NCBI RefSeq assembly: GCF_013410565.1
Contig: NZ_JACCFO010000001.1
Location: 2,480,001-2,544,000 of the forward strand
Length of the DNA: 64,000 nucleotides
Source: Streptomonospora nanhaiensis
GTDB lineage: Bacteria; Actinomycetota; Actinomycetes; Streptosporangiales; Streptosporangiaceae
Direction: 5' to 3'
Of this stretch, positions 9,371 through 17,674 are shown one piece after another. A program made the translations under genes and the position numbers. The notes under the pieces are model-generated. The model searched no databases and had not been told where the DNA came from. It saw only the letters and a program-made list of their open reading frames with translations. Each line of letters opens with the position of its first letter. Position 1 is the stretch's first letter.

Positions 9371-10759
9371 TCACACATGGTCGCCCATCCGGTCGATCCA
9401 CACATCGTCCATTTCCGTCCACACCTGGGCGTAGATGCGTTGCAGCACCTCCACGCTGTGCCCGGCCCATCTGGCCACCTGGGTGGCCGGCACACCGCTG
9501 TTCAACCGGTAGGTGACCCCCGCGTGCCGAAGGTCGTAGGGCCGTCGCAGAAGCGGTCCTTCGCGCTCCTCGGGGGTCAGCGCCAGCTCGCGGGTGCGCT
9601 GCCATACCCGCCAGTAGGTCGACGGCTGGATGGGGTTGTCCTGTTCACTTCGGAAGAGCCTGCCGTCCGGCCCGCAGCCGAACCGCTCGACGTGCTCCCG
9701 CAGCATGGCCACCAGCGCCGGCGGGATGGGAACCGTCCGTGAGGCGCGCTTGCCGCGGCCTTTCAGGCCGCGCTCCTCGTGCACTCCCCCGTCGTCGGTC
9801 CACTGCTTGCCCGGCGCCGGGTTGCTTGTGGAAAACGTGAGCTTGCCCCACCCCTGGTCGGGCAGGAGGCATCCTGACCGCCGCAGGCCGACGACCTCCT
9901 CGGGCCGCATCATCGCGTAGTACATGCAGCCGAACCAGGCGGCGAACCGAGGTCCCTGGCGCCGCCCGACGTAGCTCACCATCGTCAGCATGTGCCGGGC
10001 CTTGGCGGGGTTACCGATGGCGCGCGGGTCGACCTCCTCCTCCGTCTTGGGTGGGCGCCAGTCCGACGGGATGTCCTTCCCCGCGAGCGGGTTCTCTGCG
10101 AGGCGCTGGCGCATCACCGCGTACTGCAGGGCGGCGTTAAAGCCCCGCCGCCGCCGGCTGAAGTAGTCGGCGGCGGCGGGCTTCCCGTCCAGCTTCCGAC
10201 CGCACGCGCGCACGGCCGCACCCAGGTGCTGGGCTTCGGCCAGCGCGCTGACGGGAAGCGACGCCTTCTCCAGCCAGGTCAGTGCCTCCCGGAAGCGCCG
10301 CGGGGCGTCCTCAAGCCGGCGCTTGGGGTCGAACGCCCACGCCCGCAGTGCGGCCCGCAGCACGTCCGGATCTGGCCGCCCCGGCACGTCGCGGACGAGC
10401 ACGGGCGTCACCGCCATGAAGCTCTCCACCATGCCGGTGCGGGTCTTCCCGGCCATGTCCGCCCAGCGGGCGTGGGCGTACTCGACAGCGTGGGCGAACC
10501 AGGTCACGTCACGGAGTTCCCGCAGCTTCGACTGCGGCAATCCGGACTCGACCTCGAACTTCTCACCGCGGCCGGCCGCCGCTCGAAGCTCCGCCAGCCA
10601 GCCTTCGGCGAGGTCTTCGGTTGCGAACGACTTGGGGTGCACCTTGGCGCCCACCCGCCAACGGGCCTGGTAGGGCTTGGGGTAGTTGTCCTCCCTCCTC
10701 TTGGCGCCGGGCTTGCGGCGCACCCGGACTTTGTAGAACTGCACGTCGAAGGTCATCAT
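9371..10759 (-). CDS. int: Site-specific tyrosine recombinase (AICE integrase)
   Basis: A 462-residue tyrosine integrase that recombines the attachment sites in tRNA-Arg to insert and excise the element. Seen: N-terminal arm-binding region, a core-binding SAM-like domain near residues 90-200, and a C-terminal catalytic domain with first Arg in RPEEVVGLRRSG, the box YDLRHAGVTYRL, and WAGHSVEVLQRIYA containing the GH pair and the nucleophilic Tyr. I chose ATG 10759 because it overlaps the xis stop in an ATGA; an ATG 21 bases upstream is possible. Its stop is about 200 bases from the tRNA, the usual position. Confidence 0.95.
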   Translation of the reverse strand: MMTFDVQFYKVRVRRKPGAKRREDNYPKPYQARWRVGAKVHPKSFATEDLAEGWLAELRAAAGRGEKFEVESGLPQSKLRELRDVTWFAHAVEYAHARWADMAGKTRTGMVESFMAVTPVLVRDVPGRPDPDVLRAALRAWAFDPKRRLEDAPRRFREALTWLEKASLPVSALAEAQHLGAAVRACGRKLDGKPAAADYFSRRRRGFNAALQYAVMRQRLAENPLAGKDIPSDWRPPKTEEEVDPRAIGNPAKARHMLTMVSYVGRRQGPRFAAWFGCMYYAMMRPEEVVGLRRSGCLLPDQGWGKLTFSTSNPAPGKQWTDDGGVHEERGLKGRGKRASRTVPIPPALVAMLREHVERFGCGPDGRLFRSEQDNPIQPSTYWRVWQRTRELALTPEEREGPLLRRPYDLRHAGVTYRLNSGVPATQVARWAGHSVEVLQRIYAQVWTEMDDVWIDRMGDHV

Positions 10760-10965
10760 CCGGCGTTGTTCTCCAGCCATTCGTCAAGCCAGCGGCGACG
10801 CACGCGGATCTCGCCGCGCTTGCCGCCCATGCGCTTCATGCGGGGCGCCTCGTTGAGCCGCACCATCCGGTCCCATGTGCTGCGCGAGATCCGCAGCTCA
10901 CGGCAGACCTCGGAGACCTTGAGCAGTTCGTTGGGGTCGGAGACGGAAGCAGCCTGGGGGCTCAT
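10756..10965 (-). CDS. xis: Excisionase-type winged helix protein
   Basis: A 69-residue DNA-binding protein with a MerR/excisionase-like helix-turn-helix (LLKVSEVCRELRISRSTWDR) and a basic wing (KRGEIRVRRRWLDEWL). It overlaps int by an ATGA and is overlapped itself by the next gene upstream, so the three are translated together. In AICEs this protein directs the integrase towards excision. Confidence 0.88.
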   Translation of the reverse strand: MSPQAASVSDPNELLKVSEVCRELRISRSTWDRMVRLNEAPRMKRMGGKRGEIRVRRRWLDEWLENNAG

Positions 10966-11150
10966 CGGGGGTCGACCTCCAGGTAGACGCGGACGATTCC
11001 GGGGTCGTGCCGGTTGGGGTAGGCGGGCGAGGGCGTGCTGGCGGTGAACTCCTGGGCGATGCGGTCGGCGACGGCGGCGACGTCGTCGGGGTGGCCGCTG
11101 AGCCGGACCTTGACGATGCGCAGGCGCGGTGGTTTGGGGCGTTGGGCCAT
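10962..11150 (-). CDS. Small element protein of 62 residues, unknown function
   Basis: Short protein with a basic start (MAQRPKPPRLRIVKVRLSG) and an alpha/beta-looking remainder containing ADRIAQEFTA and a C-terminal beta-like strand IVRVYLEVDPR. I do not recognise a family. It couples to xis through an ATGA overlap. The start ATG 11150 is set by GGAG in the repeated hairpin leader just upstream, which also precedes two other element genes. Confidence 0.7.
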   Translation of the reverse strand: MAQRPKPPRLRIVKVRLSGHPDDVAAVADRIAQEFTASTPSPAYPNRHDPGIVRVYLEVDPR

Positions 11151-11215
11151 GATGGTGGTGCTCCTCTCTGGAGTGGTGGCCCCGGCGCGGTGCTTGGCGG
11201 CTGAGCGCCGGGGCC
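11151..11215 (-). promoter_or_regulatory. Repeated hairpin leader, copy 1
   Basis: On the minus strand an 11-bp stem (11205-11215 with 11178-11188) is followed by a Shine-Dalgarno GGAG and the conserved string GCACCACC before the start codon. Copies 2 and 3 are at 21480-21542 and 22064-22126, and traB has a related start region. Confidence 0.65.
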
Positions 11216-11227
11216 GCGTTGTGTTCC

Positions 11228-13030
11228 TCAGGCGGTCGACGGCTGGAGTTCGGCGCATGGGCTGCACCGGGCGTCGGCTGGACCGCCGGTCGTGGGGGTG
11301 TAGGTGTCGCCGCACCACTCGCACACCGCCTCCGACGGGTGCGGGGCGGCGTCCTTAGAGAGTTGGGCGGCAGTAGTGTCCGCAGCCCCCGCAGCGTCCT
11401 CTACCGGCGCTGACCAGCGGTTTTCTGCGGACACTGGTGCGGACGCTGCGGACACTGTGTCCGCTGGTGCTGGTGTGGTCTCACGGGCCGAAAAAAGGGG
11501 TCCGCCCTGGTCACCGCCCGGGTGGGGTTCGGTGTCCGGGTGCGGACGCTGAAAGTCGGTGCTCTCGCCGGCGATCTCCACGGTTTCGAGGACGAGGCGG
11601 TACAGGCGGTCCCGGCGGCGGTCACGCGAGCGGCCGGCGTCTTCGACGCGGATCCCGATGGCCCGCAGCACCGGCGCGTCGCGCTTGAGCTGCCCGGCGG
11701 CGCGGGTTGCGTCGGCGGGCCAGGACTTGGGCGGGTGTTCGGGCGTGACGGCCAGCAGCAGTTTGCCGATGGGGCCTTCCCATTCGCCGCGCTTCTCCAC
11801 GAGGTCGGCCACGGCCGCGGTGAAGGGCTTGGCGTCCAGCAGGTCGCTGGTCGACACCTCGGTGGCGGCGAGGTAGGTGCCCAGGGTGGACCAGCCGGTG
11901 GCGGCGTCCAGGGCGCCCAGGACGCGGGCGAAGTCGGCCATGCGCGGCATCTCCGCGAGATGGGTCTCGGGCAGGCGGGCCAGCACCTGGCAGAGCAGGT
12001 CCAGCAGTGCGGCGAGGATGGCCGGGGCGGCCTGGCGGTAGGCGGCGGCCAGGCCGGCGTCGGTGCGGCGCTGGTCGCGCTTGATCGGCAGGAACTCGAC
12101 CGGAAGCGTGCGTTCGGCCAGGTCGCTGGCGAGGGCGCCGGTGTCGATGCTGGTCATGGCCAGCAGCCGCCGGAACGACAGGACGGTGACGTCGTCGTCG
12201 CTGTAAAGCGCCCGATCGAGGTAGCCCTCGCCTGTCACCGCCTTGCACAGGGTGTCCGACAGCCACGGCGCGATCGTGCTGACGTTGTCCAGGCACACCG
12301 CCCAGGAGGCGCTGGCGGTGACCGACCATGACTTCTGGTCCTTGGGCAGGGACCGCAGCGGCGCCGGACTGGGATCGATGAGGTTGACCAGCATGGACAG
12401 CGCGGTGGACTTGCCGGTGCCCTGCTCGCCGCGGGCGGCGAGGATGGGGTGGGGCATGTCGGGGATGAGCCCGGCCACCAACCACCCAACGATCAGCCGG
12501 AAGTCGGGCTCGGCCACGTTGAGCAGCCGCCGCAGGGCGGCCAGGCCGGCCTCAGTGTCCCCGGCCTCGCCGGGTTCGGCCAGGGGCGAGGTGAGCGCCG
12601 TGCGGCGGAAGAGCACCGGGCTTTGCGAGGTCGTGCGCCACCCGGTGGGAGTGGCGGTGATGACGCGGCCGTCGGCGGTGCCCAGGTCGATGACCACGGC
12701 CTGGTGGCCCCCGGAAGTGGTGTGGGGGGCCAGGCGCAGGTGAACCGGGCGCGGATCGAGCTCCAGGGCGCGCCCTTCCAGCACGGCGACGGCGTCGGTC
12801 AGCGCCGACTGCGACGGGACGGCCTGGTACTCGGTGGCGTAGTGGTGGGCGAGCTGCACGCGCAGGCCGCGCTGACCTCGGAGGGGCATGGCGATGGCCG
12901 GACCCGACCGGCGGACCGCATAAGCGCGCCCGTCGGCGCCGGCGACGACGTCGACCATGCGGTCGGCCAGCTCGATCAGCTTGGTTGCCTGGGAGGGCTT
13001 CTTGTCGTCGGCGGGTCCGGCCTGGCTCAT
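11228..13030 (-). CDS. Replicative helicase-like ATPase of the AICE
   Basis: A 600-residue P-loop protein that probably unwinds the element's origin together with the prim-pol encoded next to it. Seen: Walker A GEQGTGKST at residues 201-209, a Walker B-like WAVCLDNVS further on, and an extended C-terminal region. The last 30 residues hold two CxxC pairs (CEWCGD and CSPC), a likely zinc ribbon. Its 3' coding part (11376-11464) is unusually rich in GTGTCCGC octamers, the same motif that clusters near attR. It abuts the prim-pol gene. The pairing of ATPase plus prim-pol replaces the RepSA-type initiator of pSAM2. Confidence 0.8.
   Translation of the reverse strand: MSQAGPADDKKPSQATKLIELADRMVDVVAGADGRAYAVRRSGPAIAMPLRGQRGLRVQLAHHYATEYQAVPSQSALTDAVAVLEGRALELDPRPVHLRLAPHTTSGGHQAVVIDLGTADGRVITATPTGWRTTSQSPVLFRRTALTSPLAEPGEAGDTEAGLAALRRLLNVAEPDFRLIVGWLVAGLIPDMPHPILAARGEQGTGKSTALSMLVNLIDPSPAPLRSLPKDQKSWSVTASASWAVCLDNVSTIAPWLSDTLCKAVTGEGYLDRALYSDDDVTVLSFRRLLAMTSIDTGALASDLAERTLPVEFLPIKRDQRRTDAGLAAAYRQAAPAILAALLDLLCQVLARLPETHLAEMPRMADFARVLGALDAATGWSTLGTYLAATEVSTSDLLDAKPFTAAVADLVEKRGEWEGPIGKLLLAVTPEHPPKSWPADATRAAGQLKRDAPVLRAIGIRVEDAGRSRDRRRDRLYRLVLETVEIAGESTDFQRPHPDTEPHPGGDQGGPLFSARETTPAPADTVSAASAPVSAENRWSAPVEDAAGAADTTAAQLSKDAAPHPSEAVCEWCGDTYTPTTGGPADARCSPCAELQPSTA
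11376..11464. repeat. GTGTCCGC octamer cluster inside the helicase gene
   Basis: Five GNGTCCGC octamers in either orientation (11376, 11427, 11439, 11448, 11457) plus another near 11542. The 19-mer GCGGACGCTGCGGACACTG at 11439-11457 recurs exactly at 29908-29926. Confidence 0.6.
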
Positions 13031-13996
13031 TTAGGCGGCCTCCTTCGGTGCGGTCGCGGGTGTGCGGGTGCGGCGCGGGACGGTCAGGCCCCGGGTGAGG
13101 CCGGAGTGGATGGTCGCGGCGATCTCACGGGAGCTGTTGGGCGGGCCGCTGGTGTTGGCTTCGGCGGCGCTCTGGAGTGCGTCGGCCACCGCGGCGGCGT
13201 CCAGCAGGCCCTGGGCGGCGAGCTGGCCCAGCGAGACCGCCGCGATGTACAGGGTCTGGTTGCGCTGGCCCTCGGGCGCGGTGGCGACCTTGTCGAGTTC
13301 GCCGCGCAGCGCGGCGGTGGCGTAGGCGGTACGGCGTTGGTCGGGGCCGGCGGCCACAGCGGCCAGCACCGCATCGCCCCCCGACTGGCTAGCGTCAGCG
13401 GCGGTGGTCGGCGGGACGCGGGGGGTGAGGCGGTGGGCCAGCCACCCGGGCAGCCGCGCGGGCGGGGCAGTGCACACGACCTCGTAGGAGCCGTCTTGGC
13501 CGTCGTCGGAGGTGACGCGGCTGCCGGGGCCGACGACGTAGCCGCCGCGGGCGCGGGTGTCGATCAGCCAACCCAGCGTCCCGCTGGTGTTGCCGAGGAC
13601 AGCCCCGGGCGGGGCGGCGTAGTAGAGGTGGGTGCCGCCGCGGCGGGTGCGCACGGTGAAGGTGTCCAGCAGCAGCCGACGCACGCCCGCTTGCTCGGCG
13701 AGGGCGGCTAGAACGTCGGCGCCGTCGGTGATGCCGGGCCGGTCCCATTCCGACGGCGGGCGCTGGCCGGGTTTGGGCTGGTCGAGGTCGATGACGACGA
13801 GCCCGGCCCGCCCGGTCGCGATCCCGGGGTTGGCGTCGGGCCACTGGTCCCACCAGGCGCGGATGCGGTCGGGGCCGGTGGTGGCGGCCCGCTCCCAGGC
13901 GCGGATCGCGGGCTGTTTGGTGCCCGGCCGCAGCGGGAACACGGGCCAGCCCCGGCGCGCGGCGGCCAGGGCGTAGTCGAGGCGGGTGAAGGTCAC
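13031..13996 (-). CDS. Bifunctional DNA primase/polymerase (prim-pol)
   Basis: A 321-residue prim-pol of the archaeo-eukaryotic primase superfamily that makes primers and extends them during element replication. Seen: N-terminal YALAAARRGWPVFPLRPGTK, typical of the family, the metal-binding acidic strand GLVVIDLDQP, the nucleotide-binding RRGGTHLYY and the conserved RARGGYVVGPGS. The C-terminal 100 residues look helical and basic. It overlaps the downstream end of the TGT-like gene by 4 bases and directly precedes the helicase gene. Confidence 0.92.
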   Translation of the reverse strand: MTFTRLDYALAAARRGWPVFPLRPGTKQPAIRAWERAATTGPDRIRAWWDQWPDANPGIATGRAGLVVIDLDQPKPGQRPPSEWDRPGITDGADVLAALAEQAGVRRLLLDTFTVRTRRGGTHLYYAAPPGAVLGNTSGTLGWLIDTRARGGYVVGPGSRVTSDDGQDGSYEVVCTAPPARLPGWLAHRLTPRVPPTTAADASQSGGDAVLAAVAAGPDQRRTAYATAALRGELDKVATAPEGQRNQTLYIAAVSLGQLAAQGLLDAAAVADALQSAAEANTSGPPNSSREIAATIHSGLTRGLTVPRRTRTPATAPKEAA

Positions 13997-14811
13997 GCGG
14001 CGCTCCTCTCAGGCAGATCGAAGATGGCGGGCTGATGCCAGGCCGGCAGACCGGCGAGCATCTCGGCCCGCCAGCGCAAGGCGTAGGTGGGGCAGTTCGC
14101 GCAGTTGATGTGGGCGATGTCGTGGCCGGGCAGCGGGGGCCGCCGGCGCGCCGCATAGGACCAGGCCAGGGAGTCGGCCGAGGCGAGGAGGTGGTGCATG
14201 TGGGCCAGGCCGCGGGTCTTGAAACCGAACCCGTGAAGGCGCAGGCCCTGTCGAGCAAGGTCACCGATGAGGGCGTGCATGGGCGCGGTGGCCTGGCGGC
14301 GGCACACCGATCCCAGGCCGACGACGGGTTCGCGGGTGAGGTCGATCCCGGCCCGGGTGTAGGCGTCTACGTGGCGGCGGTAGTCGTCGGGGTGCCAGCC
14401 CTGCAACACCGGCACCCACGGCAGATCCGGGGCCAGAGTTCGCAACTCCAGCAGGTTGTCGATGGTGAGGCGCTGATGCTCGGCCACGGTGCGCCCGGTC
14501 TTGGCGAGCACGGACGGTTCGCACATCCAGTCCTGCGGCGCGGCCCACTGGATCTGGCCGATCTCCGCGGCGTAGCGTGCCACGGCCTGGGCGTAGTGCT
14601 CGGGCGGCGTCTCCCACCTCCCGTACATGGACAGCTCCGTGAAGCCTCCGCTGTCCAGTGCCCAGTCGGTGATGGCGCGGGGCAGGCGGCGGCGGTCGCG
14701 CAGGCGGCGGTGGCTGATGAACAGCGGCACGCCGCGGAACCGTTCGTCACGCAGCCAGGTTTCGCGGTGGGTGCCCAGGTAGAACCGGGCACCCACGGGG
14801 TTGGTGCTCAC
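13993..14811 (-). CDS. TGT/DpdA-like protein, possible DNA 7-deazaguanine transglycosylase
   Basis: A 272-residue protein resembling the tRNA-guanine transglycosylase barrel. Seen: WALDSGGFTEL with the candidate catalytic Asp, APQDWMCEP, FVPVLQGW-like VPVLQGWHP, GLGSVCRRQAT, GFGFKTRGL, and a C-terminal cluster of Cys and His (HINCANCPTYALRWR) like the zinc site of the family. Phage DpdA enzymes put deazaguanine bases into DNA to evade restriction; a role in protecting the element during transfer is my inference. The start is GTG 14811, overlapping the whiB stop. No preQ0 synthesis genes are in the element, so a precursor would come from elsewhere. Confidence 0.7.
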   Translation of the reverse strand: MSTNPVGARFYLGTHRETWLRDERFRGVPLFISHRRLRDRRRLPRAITDWALDSGGFTELSMYGRWETPPEHYAQAVARYAAEIGQIQWAAPQDWMCEPSVLAKTGRTVAEHQRLTIDNLLELRTLAPDLPWVPVLQGWHPDDYRRHVDAYTRAGIDLTREPVVGLGSVCRRQATAPMHALIGDLARQGLRLHGFGFKTRGLAHMHHLLASADSLAWSYAARRRPPLPGHDIAHINCANCPTYALRWRAEMLAGLPAWHQPAIFDLPERSAA

Positions 14812-15104
14812 GCGGCCTGCCCGCGCCGGGCGGCGCGGCGTCGGCTCCGGATGCGCTCGCGTTCGTGGGCGGTGGTGCCGCCCCACACCCCGCGCGGGGC
14901 GTCGGGCCCGCTCAGCGCCAGGGCCGCCTCCAGGCACTCGGAGCGCACGGGGCAGCGGGCGCAGACGCGCTTGGCCCAGGCGATGACGGGGCCGCGCTCA
15001 GGCTCGGGGAACCACAGGTCCTGTTCGGTGGGGATCTGCGCGCACAGCGCGCTGCCCATCCAGGACGGGGCCGCGCTCGGGGTCAGGTCCAGCGACGAGG
15101 TCAT
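14808..15104 (-). CDS. WhiB-family iron-sulfur transcription factor
   Basis: A 98-residue Wbl protein. Seen: four cysteines (ALCAQ, then VCARCPVRSEC) that would hold a 4Fe-4S cluster, the turn RGVWGGTT and an arginine-rich C-terminal tail for DNA contact. Wbl proteins act with the principal sigma factor. Here it lies inside the element's replication operon between the beta-clamp paralogue and the TGT-like gene, so it may tie element gene expression to host development or redox state. The start is ATG 15104, with GAGAGGAG upstream. Confidence 0.92.
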   Translation of the reverse strand: MTSSLDLTPSAAPSWMGSALCAQIPTEQDLWFPEPERGPVIAWAKRVCARCPVRSECLEAALALSGPDAPRGVWGGTTAHERERIRSRRRAARRGQAA

Positions 15105-16246
15105 GCGGCGCTCCTCTCGGTTTGGCGGCCCGCGTCGGCGGTGCGGACGGGCACGACGATGTGGCGGTAGGCGGGGTCGTCCTCGTCGGCGGTGAGCAGC
15201 ACCAGGCCGCTCCCGCCGGGCGGGACCAGCAGGCGCACGGTGCCGCCGGGGATGTGGGACAGGGCGTCGGCGAGGTAGGCGGGGTTGAACGCCACCCGCG
15301 TTTCGCTCTGCGCGACGGCGGAGACGGTGTCGCCGCTTTGGGTGTCGTCGACGCCGCATTCGACGTCGATGCGGTCGGCGGTGATGGTCAGGGCCACGGG
15401 GGTGTGGCGGTAGGCGATGGTGGCCGCCCGGCGCACGGCCTCCAGCAGCCGCTGGGTGGGGGCGATGACCGCCTCCCCTTCGGCTGCGGTGGTGAAGAAG
15501 CGGTTGAGGTCGGGGTAGTCCTTGGTGTCGAGCAGGGTGGCGGTGAGGCTGCGGCCGGCGCCCGCCAGCGTCACCGCTGAGGGCGTGCCGTGGTCTTCGG
15601 CGAGGCCGATACGCACGGGGGCGCCGGTCATCGCTCGGGCGGCCGTGGCCAGCACACGGCCGGGCACCAGTACCCGCGCGGCGGCGCCGGGGCGTGTGGG
15701 CGTCCAGTCCAGGGCCTGCTCGGCCAGCCGGTAGCGGTCGGTCGCCTGCAGGCGGACCCGTGTGCCCTCCGCTGTGAGGAGGACGCCCGTGAACATCGGG
15801 AGGGTGAGGTCGGTGGAGCAGGCCACGTGGGTGCCCGCGACGGCCTCGGCCAGGGCGTCGCCGTCGATCTCGCCCAGCGGCTCGGGCACAGCGGGGGTGT
15901 GGGGGTAGTCCTCCAGCGGCAGGGTCAGCAGCCGGAACCGCGCCGAGCCGCAGGACAGGCCCAGGGCGGGGCCCTCGGCCTCCAGCAGGGCGGGGCCGTC
16001 GGGGAGGTGGCCGGCGGCGGCGGCCAGCACCCGGCCGGGCGCCAGCACCGCCCCCTCCTCCTCGATGTCGGCGGGGACCTCGGCGCGGGCGCAGGTGTCG
16101 TAGTCGAACACGGTCACGCGCAGGAGCCCGTCGGTGGCGTCGAGGCGGACGCCGGCCAGGACGGGCACCGCCGGGCGGGCCGGAAGGAACTTCACGGCCC
16201 AGGCCAGTTCGGCGGCCAGGGCACGGGAGTCGACGGTGAGCTTCAC
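15101..16246 (-). CDS. DNA polymerase III beta sliding clamp paralogue
   Basis: A 381-residue DnaN-type protein, the usual length of a three-domain clamp. Seen: N-terminal KLTVDSRALAAELAWAVKFL, the LEDYPHTP loop, the central TDRYRLAEQAL motif and the C-terminal peptide-binding edge near PGGTVRLLVPP. The chromosomal dnaN should lie at oriC, so this is an extra, element-encoded copy, in an operon with prim-pol and helicase. It may let the element recruit or redirect host polymerase. Genes overlap at both ends by ATGA-type junctions. Confidence 0.88.
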   Translation of the reverse strand: MKLTVDSRALAAELAWAVKFLPARPAVPVLAGVRLDATDGLLRVTVFDYDTCARAEVPADIEEEGAVLAPGRVLAAAAGHLPDGPALLEAEGPALGLSCGSARFRLLTLPLEDYPHTPAVPEPLGEIDGDALAEAVAGTHVACSTDLTLPMFTGVLLTAEGTRVRLQATDRYRLAEQALDWTPTRPGAAARVLVPGRVLATAARAMTGAPVRIGLAEDHGTPSAVTLAGAGRSLTATLLDTKDYPDLNRFFTTAAEGEAVIAPTQRLLEAVRRAATIAYRHTPVALTITADRIDVECGVDDTQSGDTVSAVAQSETRVAFNPAYLADALSHIPGGTVRLLVPPGGSGLVLLTADEDDPAYRHIVVPVRTADAGRQTERSAA

Positions 16247-16380
16247 AGGTCCTCCATTCCGGGGATGACGAGCTGGACCCAGCCGTCGGGCAGGTCGGCG
16301 TCGTCGGCGCGGGCGGCCTTCTCGAAGTCGGTGTCGTCGACGCTGATGACGGCGGTCTCGGTGGTGTCGGTGGTGGGCAC
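16243..16380 (-). CDS. Acidic 45-residue protein before the clamp gene, unknown
   Basis: Starts at GTG 16380 with GGAGGACACC immediately upstream, and its stop overlaps the clamp start. The sequence is strongly acidic (VISVDDTDFEKAARADDADL) and ends in VQLVIPGMEDL. That tail could be a clamp- or partner-binding peptide, which is speculation. No family recognised. Confidence 0.6.
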   Translation of the reverse strand: MPTTDTTETAVISVDDTDFEKAARADDADLPDGWVQLVIPGMEDL

Positions 16381-16454
16381 GGTGTCCTCCAAAGGGGTCG
16401 GGGACCGGTTTGCTGCCGCCACCGCCCCGTGGGGCGGCAGCGGCAGCCGCCGGG

Positions 16455-17249
16455 TCAGGGCCTGGGGGAGTCGAGTGCGGCCAGCGGGCGCAGACCGTGG
16501 GCCGCGCGGTCGCCGATGCGCACCCCGGTATGGGACCAGTCGATGACCGAGGCGGCCGGGCGCACGAAGGGCTCCACGACCGCGTGGCGGCACCGGGACC
16601 CGTTGGGGCAGCGGTAGAGGTAGTGCTGGCGGTACTTGCCCAGCCGGCGCGCCCCCGGCTTCTTCCAGGACTGCACCGCCGACACGGTCTGTTCGCACAC
16701 CGGGCACCAGGCCGCGGGCCGCGGCTGGACGTCGGGCAGCGGGACGCCCTCGCGGGTGGCCACGAAGTAGATCCGGTCGCGCCACTGCGGGGCCGCCGGG
16801 TTGCCCTGTCCGCCGGCGTGGGCCGAGGACACCGACACGAACTGCACGCGGTAGCCCAGCGCCTTCATGCCCGCCAGCCAGACGTCCAGCAGCTCCCACT
16901 CCGCGGCCTCATAGACGTTCTCCACGAGCACGAACCGGTAGCGGTGGACCTCGGCGGCGCGCAGCACGTCCCAGAAGTTGGCTCGGGTGCGCTCGAAGGC
17001 GGCCTGGGGCACGTGCCCGAAGTCCTCGATGTCGGCCTGGCCGGGCACCGCGCGGCGGCGCTTGCGGGGGCGGCCCCCGGCCGGGGACAGCTCGGTGCAG
17101 ATCGGGGAGGCCCACAGCCCGTCAGTGCGCGGCAGGCGCCGCATGTCGTAGGCGTCGATGTCGGCGCACAGGTGCTCGGCGTCGCGGTGGTTGGCGGCGT
17201 CGCAGTTGTGGGAGCGGCTGCCCTTGCGGGTGGCGGATGCGATCCTCAT
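16455..17249 (-). CDS. DNA (cytosine-5) methyltransferase, motif I missing
   Basis: 264 residues with several C5-methylase motifs: the catalytic PC-type loop as SPICTELSPAGGR, motif IV ENVYEAAEW, and motif VIII QWRDRIYFVA; a Cys-rich insert (CPVCEQ and CPNGSRC) looks like a zinc ribbon. The SAM-binding motif I (FxGxGG) that should precede SHNCDAANHRDAEHLCADI is absent, and the gene begins with an unrelated stretch MRIASATRKGSR. An N-terminal deletion is likely, so the enzyme is probably inactive or needs a partner. A complete version would methylate element DNA against host restriction. Confidence 0.75.
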   Translation of the reverse strand: MRIASATRKGSRSHNCDAANHRDAEHLCADIDAYDMRRLPRTDGLWASPICTELSPAGGRPRKRRRAVPGQADIEDFGHVPQAAFERTRANFWDVLRAAEVHRYRFVLVENVYEAAEWELLDVWLAGMKALGYRVQFVSVSSAHAGGQGNPAAPQWRDRIYFVATREGVPLPDVQPRPAAWCPVCEQTVSAVQSWKKPGARRLGKYRQHYLYRCPNGSRCRHAVVEPFVRPAASVIDWSHTGVRIGDRAAHGLRPLAALDSPRP

Positions 17250-17252
17250 GCC

Positions 17253-17441
17253 TCAGCCCCACATCAGGAAGTTGCGCAGGTGGCGGTCGCGGGCCTCCTC
17301 CTCGGTGATGGCGCCCTGCTCGACCGCGGCGTCGATCAGGTCAGCCTCCTCGTCGCGGCACTCGGTGCACCCGCACTCCTCGACCGTCAAGGAGCCCTCA
17401 ACGAACTCCGCCACGCATTCCTGGTCGTCGGCGTTGGCCAT
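17253..17441 (-). CDS. Acidic 62-residue protein with CxC/CxxC cysteines, unknown
   Basis: Rich in Glu and Asp, with a cysteine patch VEECGCTECRDEE that could bind metal, followed by EQGAITEEEARDRHLRNF, which resembles a short helical domain seen in many actinophage and element proteins. It lies just upstream of the methylase gene with a 3-base gap, so the two are probably co-translated. No assigned function. Confidence 0.65.
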   Translation of the reverse strand: MANADDQECVAEFVEGSLTVEECGCTECRDEEADLIDAAVEQGAITEEEARDRHLRNFLMWG

Positions 17442-17481
17442 GATCGTCCTCCGTCAGCTTCGGTGGTGGTTCGGACCGGGC

Positions 17482-17527
17482 GGTCCCCCCGCCGCCCGCG
17501 CACGGCGGGGCGGGCGGCAGAGGCGCC
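17482..17527 (-). repeat. Intergenic hairpin family, copy A
   Basis: Nine-base stem GCCGCCCGC/GCGGGCGGC (plus-strand view) between conserved flanks GGTCCCCCC and AGAGGC. It lies 40 bases upstream of the 62-residue gene. First of seven related copies. Confidence 0.7.
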
Positions 17528-17586
17528 GACCGTGGGCGAACAGGGGTGTTTCTGGCCGCTCATGGGCACGGAAACAGCGGGCGAAA

Positions 17587-17646
17587 CCCGATATCGCCCC
17601 AGGTCAGGCCGGGGTCTTGGCGGTATCGGGGGCGAAACCGGTTTCG
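17587..17646. repeat. Nested inverted repeats after traB
   Basis: Contains the perfect palindrome CGAAACCGGTTTCG (17633-17646) and the arms CCCGATA (17587-17593) and TATCGGG (17624-17630), starting about 30 bases beyond the traB stop. Could be a terminator or a TraB/transfer site. Confidence 0.4.
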
Positions 17647-17674
17647 GGGGCCCTGAAGCCGCCCAGAGTCGGGT

